Part shown: piece by piece, positions 45,757 through 55,275 of the stretch | How the letters are laid out: every line of letters begins with the position of its first letter | Numbering within the stretch: position 1 is the stretch's first letter | Origin: a bacterium | Lineage (GTDB): Bacteria; Orphanbacterota; Orphanbacteria; Orphanbacterales; Orphanbacteraceae | DNA: 64,000 nt | Assembly (NCBI GenBank): GCA_025782575.1 | Contig: JALGYY010000008.1 | Span: forward strand, 44,373-108,372 | Reading direction: 5' to 3' | Notes under the pieces: generated by a model | Databases searched by the model: none | Told to the model about the DNA's origin: nothing | The model's input: the letters and a program-made list of their open reading frames with translations, nothing else | Program-made: the position numbers and the translations under genes

Positions 45757-47088
45757 TCAGTCGATATAGCCGAGAGCGCGAAGGCGCTTCTCGAACTCAC
45801 TCGGGAGATTGCGGGGACGGGTCGCTTCGTCTGAAAACGCTTTCGCCCAACTCCTGAGCGACTCTTCCATTTCCTGACGTTTGGCAGTCGCGTCGTCCGC
45901 CAGGTTCTTCCGCTCTCCCGGATCGGCCATCAGATCGAAAAGCTCCATCGTCGATGTCTGCCGATGGACCGCAAGCTTCCAGCCATCCCGCCGAGTCATC
46001 ATGGAACCATCCTCGAGTAGAGAGAACGTAGGCAAACTCCTCTCGATCCCCCCTCCCGCCAGGCTACCGGCGAAACTCCGACCTTCGAAAGAGTCGGGCA
46101 TCGGCACATCCAGAAGTTTAAGCAGCGTCGGCGCAAGATCGATCAGGCGGGCGTCTCCCTCGACCACACTTCCCGCGGGAATGTGCGGGCCTGACAGAAT
46201 AGTCGGGACGTGAAGACCGGCCTCATAGAGAAAACGGCCGTGGCCGATATAACGGTGATGCTCGTAGAAGTCTTCCCCGTGGTCTGCAGCGAGTACCACG
46301 ATCGTCCGCTCGGTCAGCCCCGACTGCTCCAACCGGGCAAGCACCTTCCCGATTTCGCGATCGACGAACGAGATCTCGCCATCATAAAGAGCGAGTGAAC
46401 TCGCCAGTTCCTCCGGCCCCAGCTCGATTTCCCTCCGGAAGACATCGCTGAACTGGACCATGCTGGACAGACCATCGGACGATCCACCGTGCATCGAGTC
46501 ATATGGAGGGGGTGGCGAATAGTCCTGATGGGGGTCCCAGAAGTGGATCCAGCCGAAAAACGGTTCCTCAGTCTCTCCACTGAACCAGTCCTCGACCCGC
46601 CCGGACACCTCATCGGCTGTTCCAAAGCCAACGGAGGGGAGATTGCCCGGCTCCGGCGACGCCCCGTTATATTGGTGAAACCCCTGCTCCAGCCCCCTTC
46701 CCTGCGACGGTACGCCGTATGCCACCGCCATTGTGCGATAGCCCGCCCCGGCCAGAACCTCGGCCAGAGTGGTCTCTTCGGAAGCCAGATGGTCCCTGTT
46801 ACCATAGAGTCCCGAGTCATGGGGGAGCCGGGAGCTGAAAAGAGAGGCGAGGCTAGGAATTGTGGCGGGAATCTGGGTTGTCACGTTGGAAATCATGACG
46901 CCCGACCGAGCCAGGCGATCGATTGACGGCGTGCTCGCTCCTCTGTTTCCGTAACAACCCAATCGGTCGGCGCGCAGTGTGTCGATAGTTACGAGAAGCA
47001 AGTTGTAGCGCAGCTTTTCTGATGCACATCCTGGAAACCCGCATGCAATAAGGGCGCACAGTGCACAAGCAATTCTGAATCGTTTCAT
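45757..47088 (-). CDS. Sulfatase-superfamily lipoprotein with Thr at the nucleophile position (second)
   Basis: 443 aa. Lipobox LIAC (Cys16) in MKRFRIACALCALIAC, very like the start of the protein at 18282-19691. Motifs: VTIDTLRADRLGCYGN, IPATIPSLASLFSSRLPH, LAADHGEDFYEHH and GLHVPTILSG. The nucleophile motif is T-I-P-S-L instead of C-x-P-x-R, so it is not a formylglycine sulfatase; a phosphodiesterase or phosphotransferase reaction is more likely. It shares the LGYID C-terminus with the other copy. It faces the SSS gene across the large inverted repeat. Confidence 0.85.
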   Translation of the reverse strand: MKRFRIACALCALIACGFPGCASEKLRYNLLLVTIDTLRADRLGCYGNRGASTPSIDRLARSGVMISNVTTQIPATIPSLASLFSSRLPHDSGLYGNRDHLASEETTLAEVLAGAGYRTMAVAYGVPSQGRGLEQGFHQYNGASPEPGNLPSVGFGTADEVSGRVEDWFSGETEEPFFGWIHFWDPHQDYSPPPPYDSMHGGSSDGLSSMVQFSDVFRREIELGPEELASSLALYDGEISFVDREIGKVLARLEQSGLTERTIVVLAADHGEDFYEHHRYIGHGRFLYEAGLHVPTILSGPHIPAGSVVEGDARLIDLAPTLLKLLDVPMPDSFEGRSFAGSLAGGGIERSLPTFSLLEDGSMMTRRDGWKLAVHRQTSTMELFDLMADPGERKNLADDATAKRQEMEESLRSWAKAFSDEATRPRNLPSEFEKRLRALGYID

Positions 47089-47259
47089 GGAGCGAAGGAT
47101 ACTCTCTTCCGGACTGCGGAAACAAGTGGAGTGGTTCCCGACAACATTCCGATGGAAACCATACGGTATTCATCCGGTTACCGTCTTCACCTAGGGAGTT
47201 TTGGGAAGGCGGCTTTCTAACCTCGCTATTTCTAGCGATTTACGACCTCGTTTTTTTCC

Positions 47260-47288
47260 TTGACACTTGTTCACAGGCACAGTACTTT
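47260..47288 (+). promoter_or_regulatory. Promoter of the beta-barrel gene with a long leader
   Basis: TTGACA (47260-47265), 17 nt, TACTTT (47283-47288), preceded by a T-run. The leader to the ATG at 47450 would be about 155 nt; nothing else coding is supported in 47089-47449. Confidence 0.5.
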
Positions 47289-47449
47289 TCGGCGGGCTTT
47301 GACAATGAAGCGTGGAGGCGGGTTTGTCCCCTATCCGGCGACATTCATACCCGTTCCACAAAGAGGAAGTTAATGTTGATGTATCGGAATCCTCCGCATA
47401 TCGGAAGGGTCTCTCCGATGCGTTGCCTTCAACCATGGGAGGGACCAAC

Positions 47450-48067
47450 ATGAAGAAGGCGGTTGTTTTCGCAGCTGCGGCTATCCTGCTTATGGCAGGT
47501 TCGGCAGTAGCCAATGGCGGCAGCAATGCACTAATGTTCGGATTTGACGGCCTCAGCTCGCTGGGCGTCGATCCGATCGAATCGGGTTTCATCGGTGGCA
47601 AAATGGCCATGGGTGACGGCCAGTACGTGATCGGCATGGTCGAACTCGGTTACGAGAAAATCACCGACGAAGCAGATGGCAGCGGTTTCGAGCCGGAAGA
47701 TACTGAGACTGCGATCGGCCTCGGAATCGGCCTGCAGAAGAACCTGGGCGAGAATGATGGCGTAGTACCCTACGTCGGCGCCATGGGACACTTCGAATGG
47801 TTCCAGGACAAGTCGGAGCCGTCGGACGGCACCGAGATCAAAGAAACCATCACGACCATCGGCGTGAGCGGTCTGGTCGGTTTCGAGTACTTCCTTCGCG
47901 AGTGGTTCTCCCTCGGCGGGAACTACACCTTCGGATTCGACTACGCGAAGGTGAAGGACGAGACGGACACCCCCGGCGGCTCCACTGAGTCGGAAGCCAG
48001 TGGTTGGGCGGTCGGCCCGTTCAGCACGATGCACGCGATTGCCACAGTTTACTTTGGTGATGAGTAG
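47450..48067 (+). CDS. Outer-membrane beta-barrel protein
   Basis: About 205 aa from ATG 47450 (GGGAGGGACC upstream); a frame to 47312 has no start signal. Signal peptide MKKAVVFAAAAILLMAGSAVA. The mature protein alternates short beta strands and acidic loops (GLGIGLQKNLGEN, VPYVGAMGHFEW, GVSGLVGFEYFLREWFSLGGNYTFGFDYAKV) and ends AIATVYFGDE. It resembles 8-stranded barrels such as the one at 19838-20476. A strong terminator follows, so it is a single, probably well-expressed gene. Confidence 0.72.
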   Translation: MKKAVVFAAAAILLMAGSAVANGGSNALMFGFDGLSSLGVDPIESGFIGGKMAMGDGQYVIGMVELGYEKITDEADGSGFEPEDTETAIGLGIGLQKNLGENDGVVPYVGAMGHFEWFQDKSEPSDGTEIKETITTIGVSGLVGFEYFLREWFSLGGNYTFGFDYAKVKDETDTPGGSTESEASGWAVGPFSTMHAIATVYFGDE

Positions 48068-48090
48068 ATAGACTGACAGCAGTAAGTACC

Positions 48091-48123
48091 AGCCCCTCGG
48101 GACATTGTCCCGGGGGGTTTTCT
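48091..48123 (+). terminator. Rho-independent terminator after the beta-barrel gene
   Basis: An 11-bp stem (CCCCTCGGGAC / GTCCCGGGGGG, one G-T pair) with a 3-nt loop, followed by TTTTCTT. Confidence 0.85.
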
Positions 48124-48264
48124 TGTAGCATCTGGTGGCGAAGCAACCGTATTGACTCCAGCGCTGCCTTTGCTCCAACTCGTCTCCTTCAGCTCAACTC
48201 TATGCCCGGGCGACTTCGTGGTCTGACTGCGTAGCACCGCCCTGAAAGTAATCGCCGGCATAGC

Positions 48265-48300
48265 AAGAGGCCGGCCAGCAATTCCGCCGGCCGGCCTCTT
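48265..48300 (-). terminator. Hairpin after the Asp-tract lipoprotein gene
   Basis: Perfect 12-bp stem (AAGAGGCCGGCC / GGCCGGCCTCTT) and a 12-nt loop, 27 nt past the stop codon at 48327. There is no long T tract, so termination strength is uncertain. Confidence 0.5.
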
Positions 48301-48326
48301 ATCCAGCTGATCAACTCCCGGTCTGA

Positions 48327-49406
48327 TTACTTCTGCAGCGCCTCGATCGCCGCTCGGATCATCGCCGGCGCGCCGGAACGCTTCCCGGGGCAGAAGCTCG
48401 GTGTCGACGAGATCTTCGTCGCGGTCCCAGTAATATTGGTGCAAAAGTCCGGAATTTCCGGTGGGCAGCCCGCCCCGATGATTGTGGTTGTGTTCCCTGA
48501 GTAGGTCCAGCCGTCAGCGGTTCTCGTAATCGTCATATCAGAGTTCGATGTCGTCGTGCACCCATTGGAGGTGTTCTCAGACGAGCAGACGGCGCGGACT
48601 TCATTGATGTCGTCAAACGTGATCGTACATTCCTGGTTTGGGTCATCGCCGACGTCTTCCAGGAGGTCGTCGGGACAGACGCTGAACTCAGACTCCTGGG
48701 TCTGCTCAAAGCCGGACGTGCAATCCGTAAACGTGAACTCGAGACGATACTCTCCGACCCAATCAGCCGGCACGTTATTCCCGATGACATCGTCATCATC
48801 ATCGTCGCCCACTACGTCATCATCGTCATCGCCAACTACGTCATCATCATCGTCATCGTCGCCCGATGACATGCAATCCTCCGGGGTGGAACTCACCTGG
48901 GTGAGTGTCCCCTCGTAGGTATAGTTGATCTCCTCGATTTCCTCCGGGCAATCACCCTCGATCACAGTGGCCATCGTTCGCGTATAGGTGATCGTGGTGC
49001 CGTTGACCTGGCCATCCAGTGTGTAGACGAAGCTCGCCTCGCAACCAGGGTCCCCCGGGATCGATAAAAAACTGAACTCACATTCATAGGAGACATCGTT
49101 ACCCAGGAAGAGCCAGGGGCACTCGTCATTCGGGTTGAAGATGTCGGTGAAACCCTCAGGACAGATATTGAGGAAGACATCACCGCTGGTACCGGCGTTC
49201 TTCCCCTGCACCATCTCTTCGGTCCCTTGCCATGTCCCCTGCCATTGAAGGGGAGCGGCCATCGTGCCGGTAGTTCCCCCATCTCCGCTGTCGTCGTCGT
49301 CGCCTCCCGCGTTGGCCGGGTTGTCATCATCACCACAACCGACAGCCATGAAGAGAGCGGCGATCATGGCAAACATCACCAAAAAAGGCGTTTTTCGTCT
49401 GAACAT
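48327..49406 (-). CDS. Lipoprotein with a duplicated lipocalin-like domain and Asp tracts
   Basis: 359 aa. The lipobox AVGC (Cys24) is followed at once by GDDDNP and another DDDD tract. Two similar domains follow: residues ~53-185 (WQGTWQGTEEMV ... GDCPEEIEEINYTYEGTLTQVSSTPEDC) and ~225-340 (WVGEYRLEFTF ... GCPPEIPDFCTNITGTATKISSTPSFC), each rich in Cys and ending SSTP-x-x-C. They are joined by a linker of repeated VVGDDDDD units, possibly calcium-binding. It is probably surface-exposed at the outer membrane. AAGGAG lies upstream of the ATG. Family unknown. Confidence 0.75.
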   Translation of the reverse strand: MFRRKTPFLVMFAMIAALFMAVGCGDDDNPANAGGDDDDSGDGGTTGTMAAPLQWQGTWQGTEEMVQGKNAGTSGDVFLNICPEGFTDIFNPNDECPWLFLGNDVSYECEFSFLSIPGDPGCEASFVYTLDGQVNGTTITYTRTMATVIEGDCPEEIEEINYTYEGTLTQVSSTPEDCMSSGDDDDDDDVVGDDDDDVVGDDDDDDVIGNNVPADWVGEYRLEFTFTDCTSGFEQTQESEFSVCPDDLLEDVGDDPNQECTITFDDINEVRAVCSSENTSNGCTTTSNSDMTITRTADGWTYSGNTTTIIGAGCPPEIPDFCTNITGTATKISSTPSFCPGKRSGAPAMIRAAIEALQK

Positions 49407-49566
49407 ACATTCTCCTTTGCTGGAGTCCGGGGTCCGGGGCTACTGAAGCATCTCTGTCAGGATGAGCCGACAGGATAGCGCAGGATTGTTAATCCGTCCA
49501 GAATTCCGGTATGGAATCCATTGAGTCGCTCAGCCAGTTCGAGTACGTTCGGGATGGAGGTTACCC

Positions 49567-50634
49567 ATGCCGGTTGAATTGCAATCGCTTCTCGACTCGA
49601 TCAACAGCCAACCCATGATTCGAGGTTCGAGTATTCTCGCCTGCGCCATTCTGGCAGCGTTTCTCGCGAACTGGATCTTCACCCGATTGCTTCATCAGAT
49701 CGCGAAAAGGACCGTATCCGACGTCGATGATCAGATCTTCAATATTCTGCACCGGCCAGTTTTCTGGACTTTTCTTCTTCTGGGAGTCTCATTCTCGCTC
49801 CAGCCGATCGGGCTGATCGACCGTCCGGCGGAGATCATTCGATCGGTAGCCAAGACGACTCTGATCCTGCTGTGGGCGACCGCCACGATCAGGCTGATCC
49901 GAACGCTGGCGAGAGCTCTTGCCGCCAAACCATCGGCGCACGGAATGATCCAGACACGTACGATTCCGCTTATCGACAACCTGGCGCTCGCGGCGATTAT
50001 TGTCGGCTCGCTTTATTCGATTCTTGTGGGCTGGCAGATCGATGTGACCGGTTTCGTCGCATCGGCCGGAATCATGGGTCTCGCCATCGGGTTCGCAGCC
50101 AAAGACACGCTGGCCAATCTTTTCTCGGGGATCTTCATCATCGTCGATGCGCCGTATCAACTTGGCGACTACATCAATCTGGATTCCGGGGAACGGGGCA
50201 TGGTGACCCACATCGGCCTTCGGAGCACGAGGCTCCTCACCCGTGACGATGTGGAAATCATCGTGCCGAACTCGGTGATCGGAAATGCAAAGATCATCAA
50301 TGAAACTCAGGGACCTTACAAGAAAGTACGGATAAAAATTTCGGTCGGTGTTTCCTATAACGAAAGAATAGAGAAAGTCGAAGAGATCCTGCTCCGGCTC
50401 GCCGAGAAAGAGGATCATGTGTGCAGTGATCCGGCGCCCCGTGTTCGATTCCGTCGATTCGGCGCTTCAAGCCTGGACTTCGATCTCCTGGTGTGGATCA
50501 AGGAGCCGGAACTTCGCGGGTTCGTTACCCATAGCATGCTGACCCATGTCTACAATGCCTTTCGAGATGCCGGGATCGAGATCCCCTATTCCAAGCAGGA
50601 CATTTATATCAAGGAGCTTCCCGAGAGGGAGTAG
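49567..50634 (+). CDS. MscS-family mechanosensitive channel
   Basis: 355 aa. Four predicted membrane segments in the first ~190 residues, then the pore helix and beta domain: GFVASAGIMGLAIGFAAKDTLANLFSG is the TM3/MscS signature, followed by DYINLDSGERGMVTHIGLRSTRL and PNSVIGNAKIIN. The C-terminal alpha/beta domain runs to the end. It releases solutes on osmotic downshock. It faces the GT39 gene with only a 4-nt gap. Confidence 0.93.
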   Translation: MPVELQSLLDSINSQPMIRGSSILACAILAAFLANWIFTRLLHQIAKRTVSDVDDQIFNILHRPVFWTFLLLGVSFSLQPIGLIDRPAEIIRSVAKTTLILLWATATIRLIRTLARALAAKPSAHGMIQTRTIPLIDNLALAAIIVGSLYSILVGWQIDVTGFVASAGIMGLAIGFAAKDTLANLFSGIFIIVDAPYQLGDYINLDSGERGMVTHIGLRSTRLLTRDDVEIIVPNSVIGNAKIINETQGPYKKVRIKISVGVSYNERIEKVEEILLRLAEKEDHVCSDPAPRVRFRRFGASSLDFDLLVWIKEPELRGFVTHSMLTHVYNAFRDAGIEIPYSKQDIYIKELPERE

Positions 50635-50638
50635 CGAT

Positions 50639-52603
50639 TCAGGGCTTCAAACCGATTCTCTCCAGCGCCTTCCGTGGATTCGCATATGACGGTTCAAGGG
50701 TCAGCGCCTGCCGGTACAAGAGGGCGGCCGCCTCCCGATCTCCCTCTCCCTCCCTCACCTTACCCAGGTTGAATATCGCCTTTACATAATCCGGGCTGCT
50801 CACCCGTATCGCTTCGAATACCCGCGCCGCCTCTTCCAGATCACCCATCTTGTAGTGACAGAGACCGATGTTGTTTTGAAGACTCCGGGTAATTTCCCGA
50901 TCACCCGCTCCCTGATACTCCGTAAGAAGATCCCTGAATCCGGCAAGCGCCCCTTCGAAGTCACCGGCGCTGTAGAGATCAGCCACCTGAAGCAATGTTT
51001 CGGTCTTCGGGTCGAGCGGCCGATCACCCCTGTCATACTGACCGGGCAGCCGGTACTTGCGACTGAGCTCATAATAGTGAACCGACTCCTGATCGTTCCC
51101 CTGCCGACTCGCCAGATCAGCGAGCGCTTCATAAGCCGGCCCGAAGTGAGGATCGATTGCAAGAGACCTTTCGAGCATCCGCCTGGCGTTTTCGTAGTCT
51201 CCCGAATCCTTGTAGAGCGTTCCGAAGTTCAGATAGTCCACTCGCTTCAACGACTGGGCTTTCAGAAGGGGAACGCGATAGTTGCAGAACACGCCGAGCG
51301 CAATCAGTGCCGCCAGAGATAGTGGGAGCGTCCTTTCCAGTCGACCGCTCTTTGCGAGCCTCCGAATCGAATCGAAAAGAGCGAACGCCCCATGAGACGC
51401 GAACAGGATGAGCACCGGAACGGCGGGAATCCTGTACTCGGCAGAGACGAAAAACAACACGCAAGTGGCGAGATAGACCGAGATATGAAGATAGAGAATC
51501 GAATGCTCCCGCCATCGACTGCGCGCGAAGAACATCCCGAGTAGTGCGAAGGGGGCCACCATGCCGAACGTAAGCGGCAGAAGACGAAGGATCCAGGAGA
51601 AGTCCCTGGCAAAATAGTAGTTCAGATTGGTCGGCGACTCGGTTCGATTCCAGAAGAAGTAAAACTTCCGCGCCGCCAGCCTGATTTCCTGCAGAGGGTT
51701 CTGACGGGCGAACCGCCACCCCTCGCTGAATAGATAGCGTGCGCTCTCAGCCACTGTCACCGGCCGGCCCATGATTTTTGATACAGCGGCCTTGGTCCCC
51801 CCCACCTCCCCCTCGAAGCTCGCGCTGCCGATAAACTCAGGCAATGTATAGAGCCCGTTGGCGTGCTCGTTATGACCGATATAAAACGCCGCATAGTTGG
51901 CGGATACGGGAACGACTCTTTTCTCGACCAGGTAGTTACGAGCCGAAACGAGCAGCAGTAGACTGGCGGCTCCCCCGGCGAAAAGCGCGCCATGAATCAG
52001 AGCCTTCCGAAGAGTCTTCTGATTGAGCCGGAAAAACAGGAAGGCGAACGGGACGAGCAGGACGGCGTTTCCTCGTCCGAGTGACGCCAGCCCCAGCAGA
52101 AGCCCGGCGATGAGCGTCTTTTTCCACCCTGGCGAAGAACGGTACAATTCCAGAGCTACCAGCATGGTGAGAACGAGAAAGTCGATGAGCGCGGGTGTTA
52201 GAATCGCCCCGCTATAGAATAGGAAGGGACCGTAGATCGCGGCGATGATGCCGGCCATCAGGCCGACCCGATTCGAGAAGAGTCGCGTACCGAGCCACCA
52301 GATCATGACAGCGCTCAGGCTACTCAAGACCGCCTGAACCATCGGCACGAGGGCAATCTCTCCACCCCCCAGCCTGTAAAAAACAGCAAGAAACCAAGGG
52401 TAGAGAATGTTCATCGAGTAAATATCTTCTCCACGAAACTCTCCAGCCATGATCATTCGCGCAAAACGATCGTACGTTTCAGAGTCGATCAGAAGGAGGT
52501 CGGCGACCGGAGTCCCTTTGATTTCAATCAGATACGCGATTCGAAGTAGAAGAGCGAGGAGGAACACGCCCCCTCCTGCCGGAATTGCCCTCAGTCTTCC
52601 CAT
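50639..52603 (-). CDS. GT39-type membrane glycosyltransferase fused to TPR repeats
   Basis: 654 aa. About 10-12 membrane helices over residues 10-450 with the GT-C loop LLIDSETYDRFARMI near residues 38-52, of the PMT/ArnT type that uses polyprenyl-phosphate sugars in the periplasm. Residues ~455-654 hold about four to five TPR units (NFGTLYKDSGDYENARRML, ALADLASRQGNDQ, NIGLCHYKMGDLEEAARVFE, NLGKVREGEGDREAAALLY). The TPR part may bind the acceptor protein or an assembly partner. This mirrors the membrane-TPR fusion at 13278-16751. Confidence 0.85.
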   Translation of the reverse strand: MGRLRAIPAGGGVFLLALLLRIAYLIEIKGTPVADLLLIDSETYDRFARMIMAGEFRGEDIYSMNILYPWFLAVFYRLGGGEIALVPMVQAVLSSLSAVMIWWLGTRLFSNRVGLMAGIIAAIYGPFLFYSGAILTPALIDFLVLTMLVALELYRSSPGWKKTLIAGLLLGLASLGRGNAVLLVPFAFLFFRLNQKTLRKALIHGALFAGGAASLLLLVSARNYLVEKRVVPVSANYAAFYIGHNEHANGLYTLPEFIGSASFEGEVGGTKAAVSKIMGRPVTVAESARYLFSEGWRFARQNPLQEIRLAARKFYFFWNRTESPTNLNYYFARDFSWILRLLPLTFGMVAPFALLGMFFARSRWREHSILYLHISVYLATCVLFFVSAEYRIPAVPVLILFASHGAFALFDSIRRLAKSGRLERTLPLSLAALIALGVFCNYRVPLLKAQSLKRVDYLNFGTLYKDSGDYENARRMLERSLAIDPHFGPAYEALADLASRQGNDQESVHYYELSRKYRLPGQYDRGDRPLDPKTETLLQVADLYSAGDFEGALAGFRDLLTEYQGAGDREITRSLQNNIGLCHYKMGDLEEAARVFEAIRVSSPDYVKAIFNLGKVREGEGDREAAALLYRQALTLEPSYANPRKALERIGLKP

Positions 52604-52780
52604 TCTGCTCCTGCCGTTTCCGTGTCGATCACTTCAGTTGGTATAGCTCTTTAAGTGAACTATTTAAAACACTTTCGGTCACTTGAGGCTTTTGGTATAC
52701 TAGCCAGTGATAAGTGCCTCCCCCGGCAGTCTCCCCAGATTAGCCAAGCCTTTATTCTCAAGCAGACGGAGGAATATGCT

Positions 52781-55162
52781 GTGCTGCGTACAATCATGAT
52801 CGGGACCATTCTTGCGGTGCTACTGATTTTACCTGTAGCCGCCGACGCTCAGCTGAACGTGACATTGCTGTCGAACAAAGACGACAAGCCGGTTAACAAC
52901 TATAACGACTGCTGGGGCTATTCGGCCGGCGGCCGCGAATATGCCATCATCGGGTATACAGCCGGAACGCTCTTCTACGACGTGACCGTGCCGACCGCCC
53001 CCGTTCTCGTAGGCGATGTCGTGGGAGTCAACTCCGTCTGGCGTGACATGAAGACGAACGGCACCTACTGCTATATCGTCACCGAGGGTGGCGGCGGCGG
53101 GATGCAGGTGGTCGATCTCAGCTTCCTGCCCGACAGCGTATCGCTCGTCAACAAGGTCGCCGCCTTCACGGCTCATAATATTTACGTCGACACAGGCACG
53201 CAGCGCGCGTACGTCTGCGGAATCGGCAACACGACGCGCATATACGACGTCGGCGCCAACGCCGTTTCCCCCCCTCTCCTCGGCTCGTACAGTGATCTCT
53301 ATATCCACGATCTGTTTGTGCAGGGCGATACGATGTACTGCGGCAACATCAGCAACTCCAAATTCACGATCCTGGATGCCAGAAATGTCGGGGCAATCGA
53401 TACACTGGCGGCTGTAAGCTACGGTCATTCGAGCCACGCCACCTGGCTTCTCGAAGGTGACAACTCCATTCTTCTTACTGCAGACGAGGAGTCCGGCGGC
53501 ATCATCCGTGCCTGGGACATCTCCAACTACGCAAGCATCACCGAGCTCGGCTCCTATGCATCGGGTTCCGGCACATCGGTTCACAATATTTTTTCAATCG
53601 GAGACAACGTCTACTCTTCCTATTACACGGAAGGCCTTCGGATCGCGAACTTCACCGATCCGACGAGTCCTGTCGAGGTCGGGTCCTACGATACGTTCCC
53701 CGGAAGCGGGCTCTTCGACGGTGCCTGGGGATGTTATCCCTTCCTGCCGTCCGGAACGATCATCATCAGCGATGTGGCGACCGGACTCTATCTCCTCGAC
53801 TTCACCGCGCCGGGGGTGATCGCCGGCACCGTATCCGATACGGGCAGCACTCCCGTCGCATTGGCCGACGTTTCGGTTCCATCCGAGCCCTCCAATGCCG
53901 TTACCAACTCGGCCGGTGGTTATGTTCTCACCTCGAGCCCGGGAACACCCAGCGTCATCACATCGGCATTCGGGTTCGTGAGCGACACGACTGCCGTATC
54001 CGTTTCGGCCGGAGTTACGACGACTCATGATGTGGGCCTTGTCCCACTGCCGGGATCATCGATTCTTGGCATCGTGAGCGCTTCGGGAGGGGGCGGAGTA
54101 CTGGAAAACGCCGATGTAACGATCATCGGCGAGGCTCGTTCCGATCTTTCCGATGCCGGCGGTGAGTATCAGCTCGACTTCATTCCGGCCGGTGTTCATC
54201 TGGTAGCGGCTTCGCTGTTCGGATACGACCCCGATACCGTACAGGTGACTGTCGTGGACGGTGTTCCCCAGATCGCCGACTTCTCACTGATCCCCTGGTT
54301 CCTCACATTGCGAATGGAAGACGGCGAGAATCGCGGCTGGACCAGAATAGCGCCGGACGATGACGCGACCACAGGGATCTGGATCCGCCGTGATCCGAAC
54401 GGAACGGGCGGGGGCCAAGTGCAGACTGAAGACGATCACACTCCCGATCCCGGTTTCAAATGCTACGTCACCGGCAACGCAGCCCCTGGCTCCAGCATCG
54501 GTCTGGACGATGTCGATGGGGGCAAGACGACCCTTTTCACCAAGGTCTACGATCTGACCAGCCTGACCAATCCCGAGATTATCTACCATCGGTGGTTCTC
54601 CAACAATGCCGGCGCCAACCCTAACATCGAGCCGTTTGTGGTTCACATATCCAATGATTCGGGGTCGACCTGGGCAACTGTCGAGAGCACAACCGTGAAC
54701 GAGAACTTCTGGAAGGAAATCCGGTTCAAGGTGAGTGATTTCGTGACGCCGACCAGCGAGGTCCAGGTTCGTTTCATCGCCCGTGACAACATCGGCGCGA
54801 TAATCGAGGCGGCTATCGATGACTTCGGTATTCGGGGCGACGTAGTGACAGGGATCGCAGGCAGCGAGGATGTGGTTCCCACAGGTGTGCTCCGGCTCGC
54901 CAAGAACCGTCCGAACCCGTTCAACCCGACAACCACGATTGATTTCACTATCCCAGCAAAGGGGAAGGTCAATCTCTCTATCTATGACCCGGCCGGACGA
55001 CTTGTTCGCACCCTGGTCAAGGGGTCGATGAATGAGGGACAGCATTCGGTGAACTGGACAGGGCTGGACAACAAGAATCACGCGGTCGCCAGCGGCGTCT
55101 ATTTCTATCGTCTCGACACGGGCAAAGACAAAGTAACCAGGAAGCTGACTCTGATCCGCTAG
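52781..55162 (+). CDS. Secreted choice-of-anchor B protein with multiple domains and T9SS-type tail
   Basis: About 793 aa from GTG 52781 (GGAGGA 7 nt upstream). Signal peptide ending ADA. Residues ~20-345 are a choice-of-anchor B beta-propeller-like domain (YNDCWGYSAGG, EYAIIGYTAGTLFYDVT, VWRDMKTNGTYCYI, LYIHDLFVQGDTMYCGNIS). Two carboxypeptidase-regulatory-like beta domains follow at ~350-430 and ~433-505, then a jelly-roll domain at ~510-690, and the sorting tail at ~705-793 (RPNPFNPTTTIDF, AGRLVRTLVKG, SGVYFYRL). It is probably secreted and cell-surface bound. A paralogue follows directly. Function unknown. Confidence 0.85.
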   Translation: MLRTIMIGTILAVLLILPVAADAQLNVTLLSNKDDKPVNNYNDCWGYSAGGREYAIIGYTAGTLFYDVTVPTAPVLVGDVVGVNSVWRDMKTNGTYCYIVTEGGGGGMQVVDLSFLPDSVSLVNKVAAFTAHNIYVDTGTQRAYVCGIGNTTRIYDVGANAVSPPLLGSYSDLYIHDLFVQGDTMYCGNISNSKFTILDARNVGAIDTLAAVSYGHSSHATWLLEGDNSILLTADEESGGIIRAWDISNYASITELGSYASGSGTSVHNIFSIGDNVYSSYYTEGLRIANFTDPTSPVEVGSYDTFPGSGLFDGAWGCYPFLPSGTIIISDVATGLYLLDFTAPGVIAGTVSDTGSTPVALADVSVPSEPSNAVTNSAGGYVLTSSPGTPSVITSAFGFVSDTTAVSVSAGVTTTHDVGLVPLPGSSILGIVSASGGGGVLENADVTIIGEARSDLSDAGGEYQLDFIPAGVHLVAASLFGYDPDTVQVTVVDGVPQIADFSLIPWFLTLRMEDGENRGWTRIAPDDDATTGIWIRRDPNGTGGGQVQTEDDHTPDPGFKCYVTGNAAPGSSIGLDDVDGGKTTLFTKVYDLTSLTNPEIIYHRWFSNNAGANPNIEPFVVHISNDSGSTWATVESTTVNENFWKEIRFKVSDFVTPTSEVQVRFIARDNIGAIIEAAIDDFGIRGDVVTGIAGSEDVVPTGVLRLAKNRPNPFNPTTTIDFTIPAKGKVNLSIYDPAGRLVRTLVKGSMNEGQHSVNWTGLDNKNHAVASGVYFYRLDTGKDKVTRKLTLIR

Positions 55163-55275
55163 ATTCAGTCTGTTCCATAGGTGGCTGAGGGAATTCCCGG
55201 TCCGGCGACCAACCGGATCGGGATTTTCTCTCCCCGGAATTTCAGACCAAACGAGAAATGATTCAGGAGGCTGCC

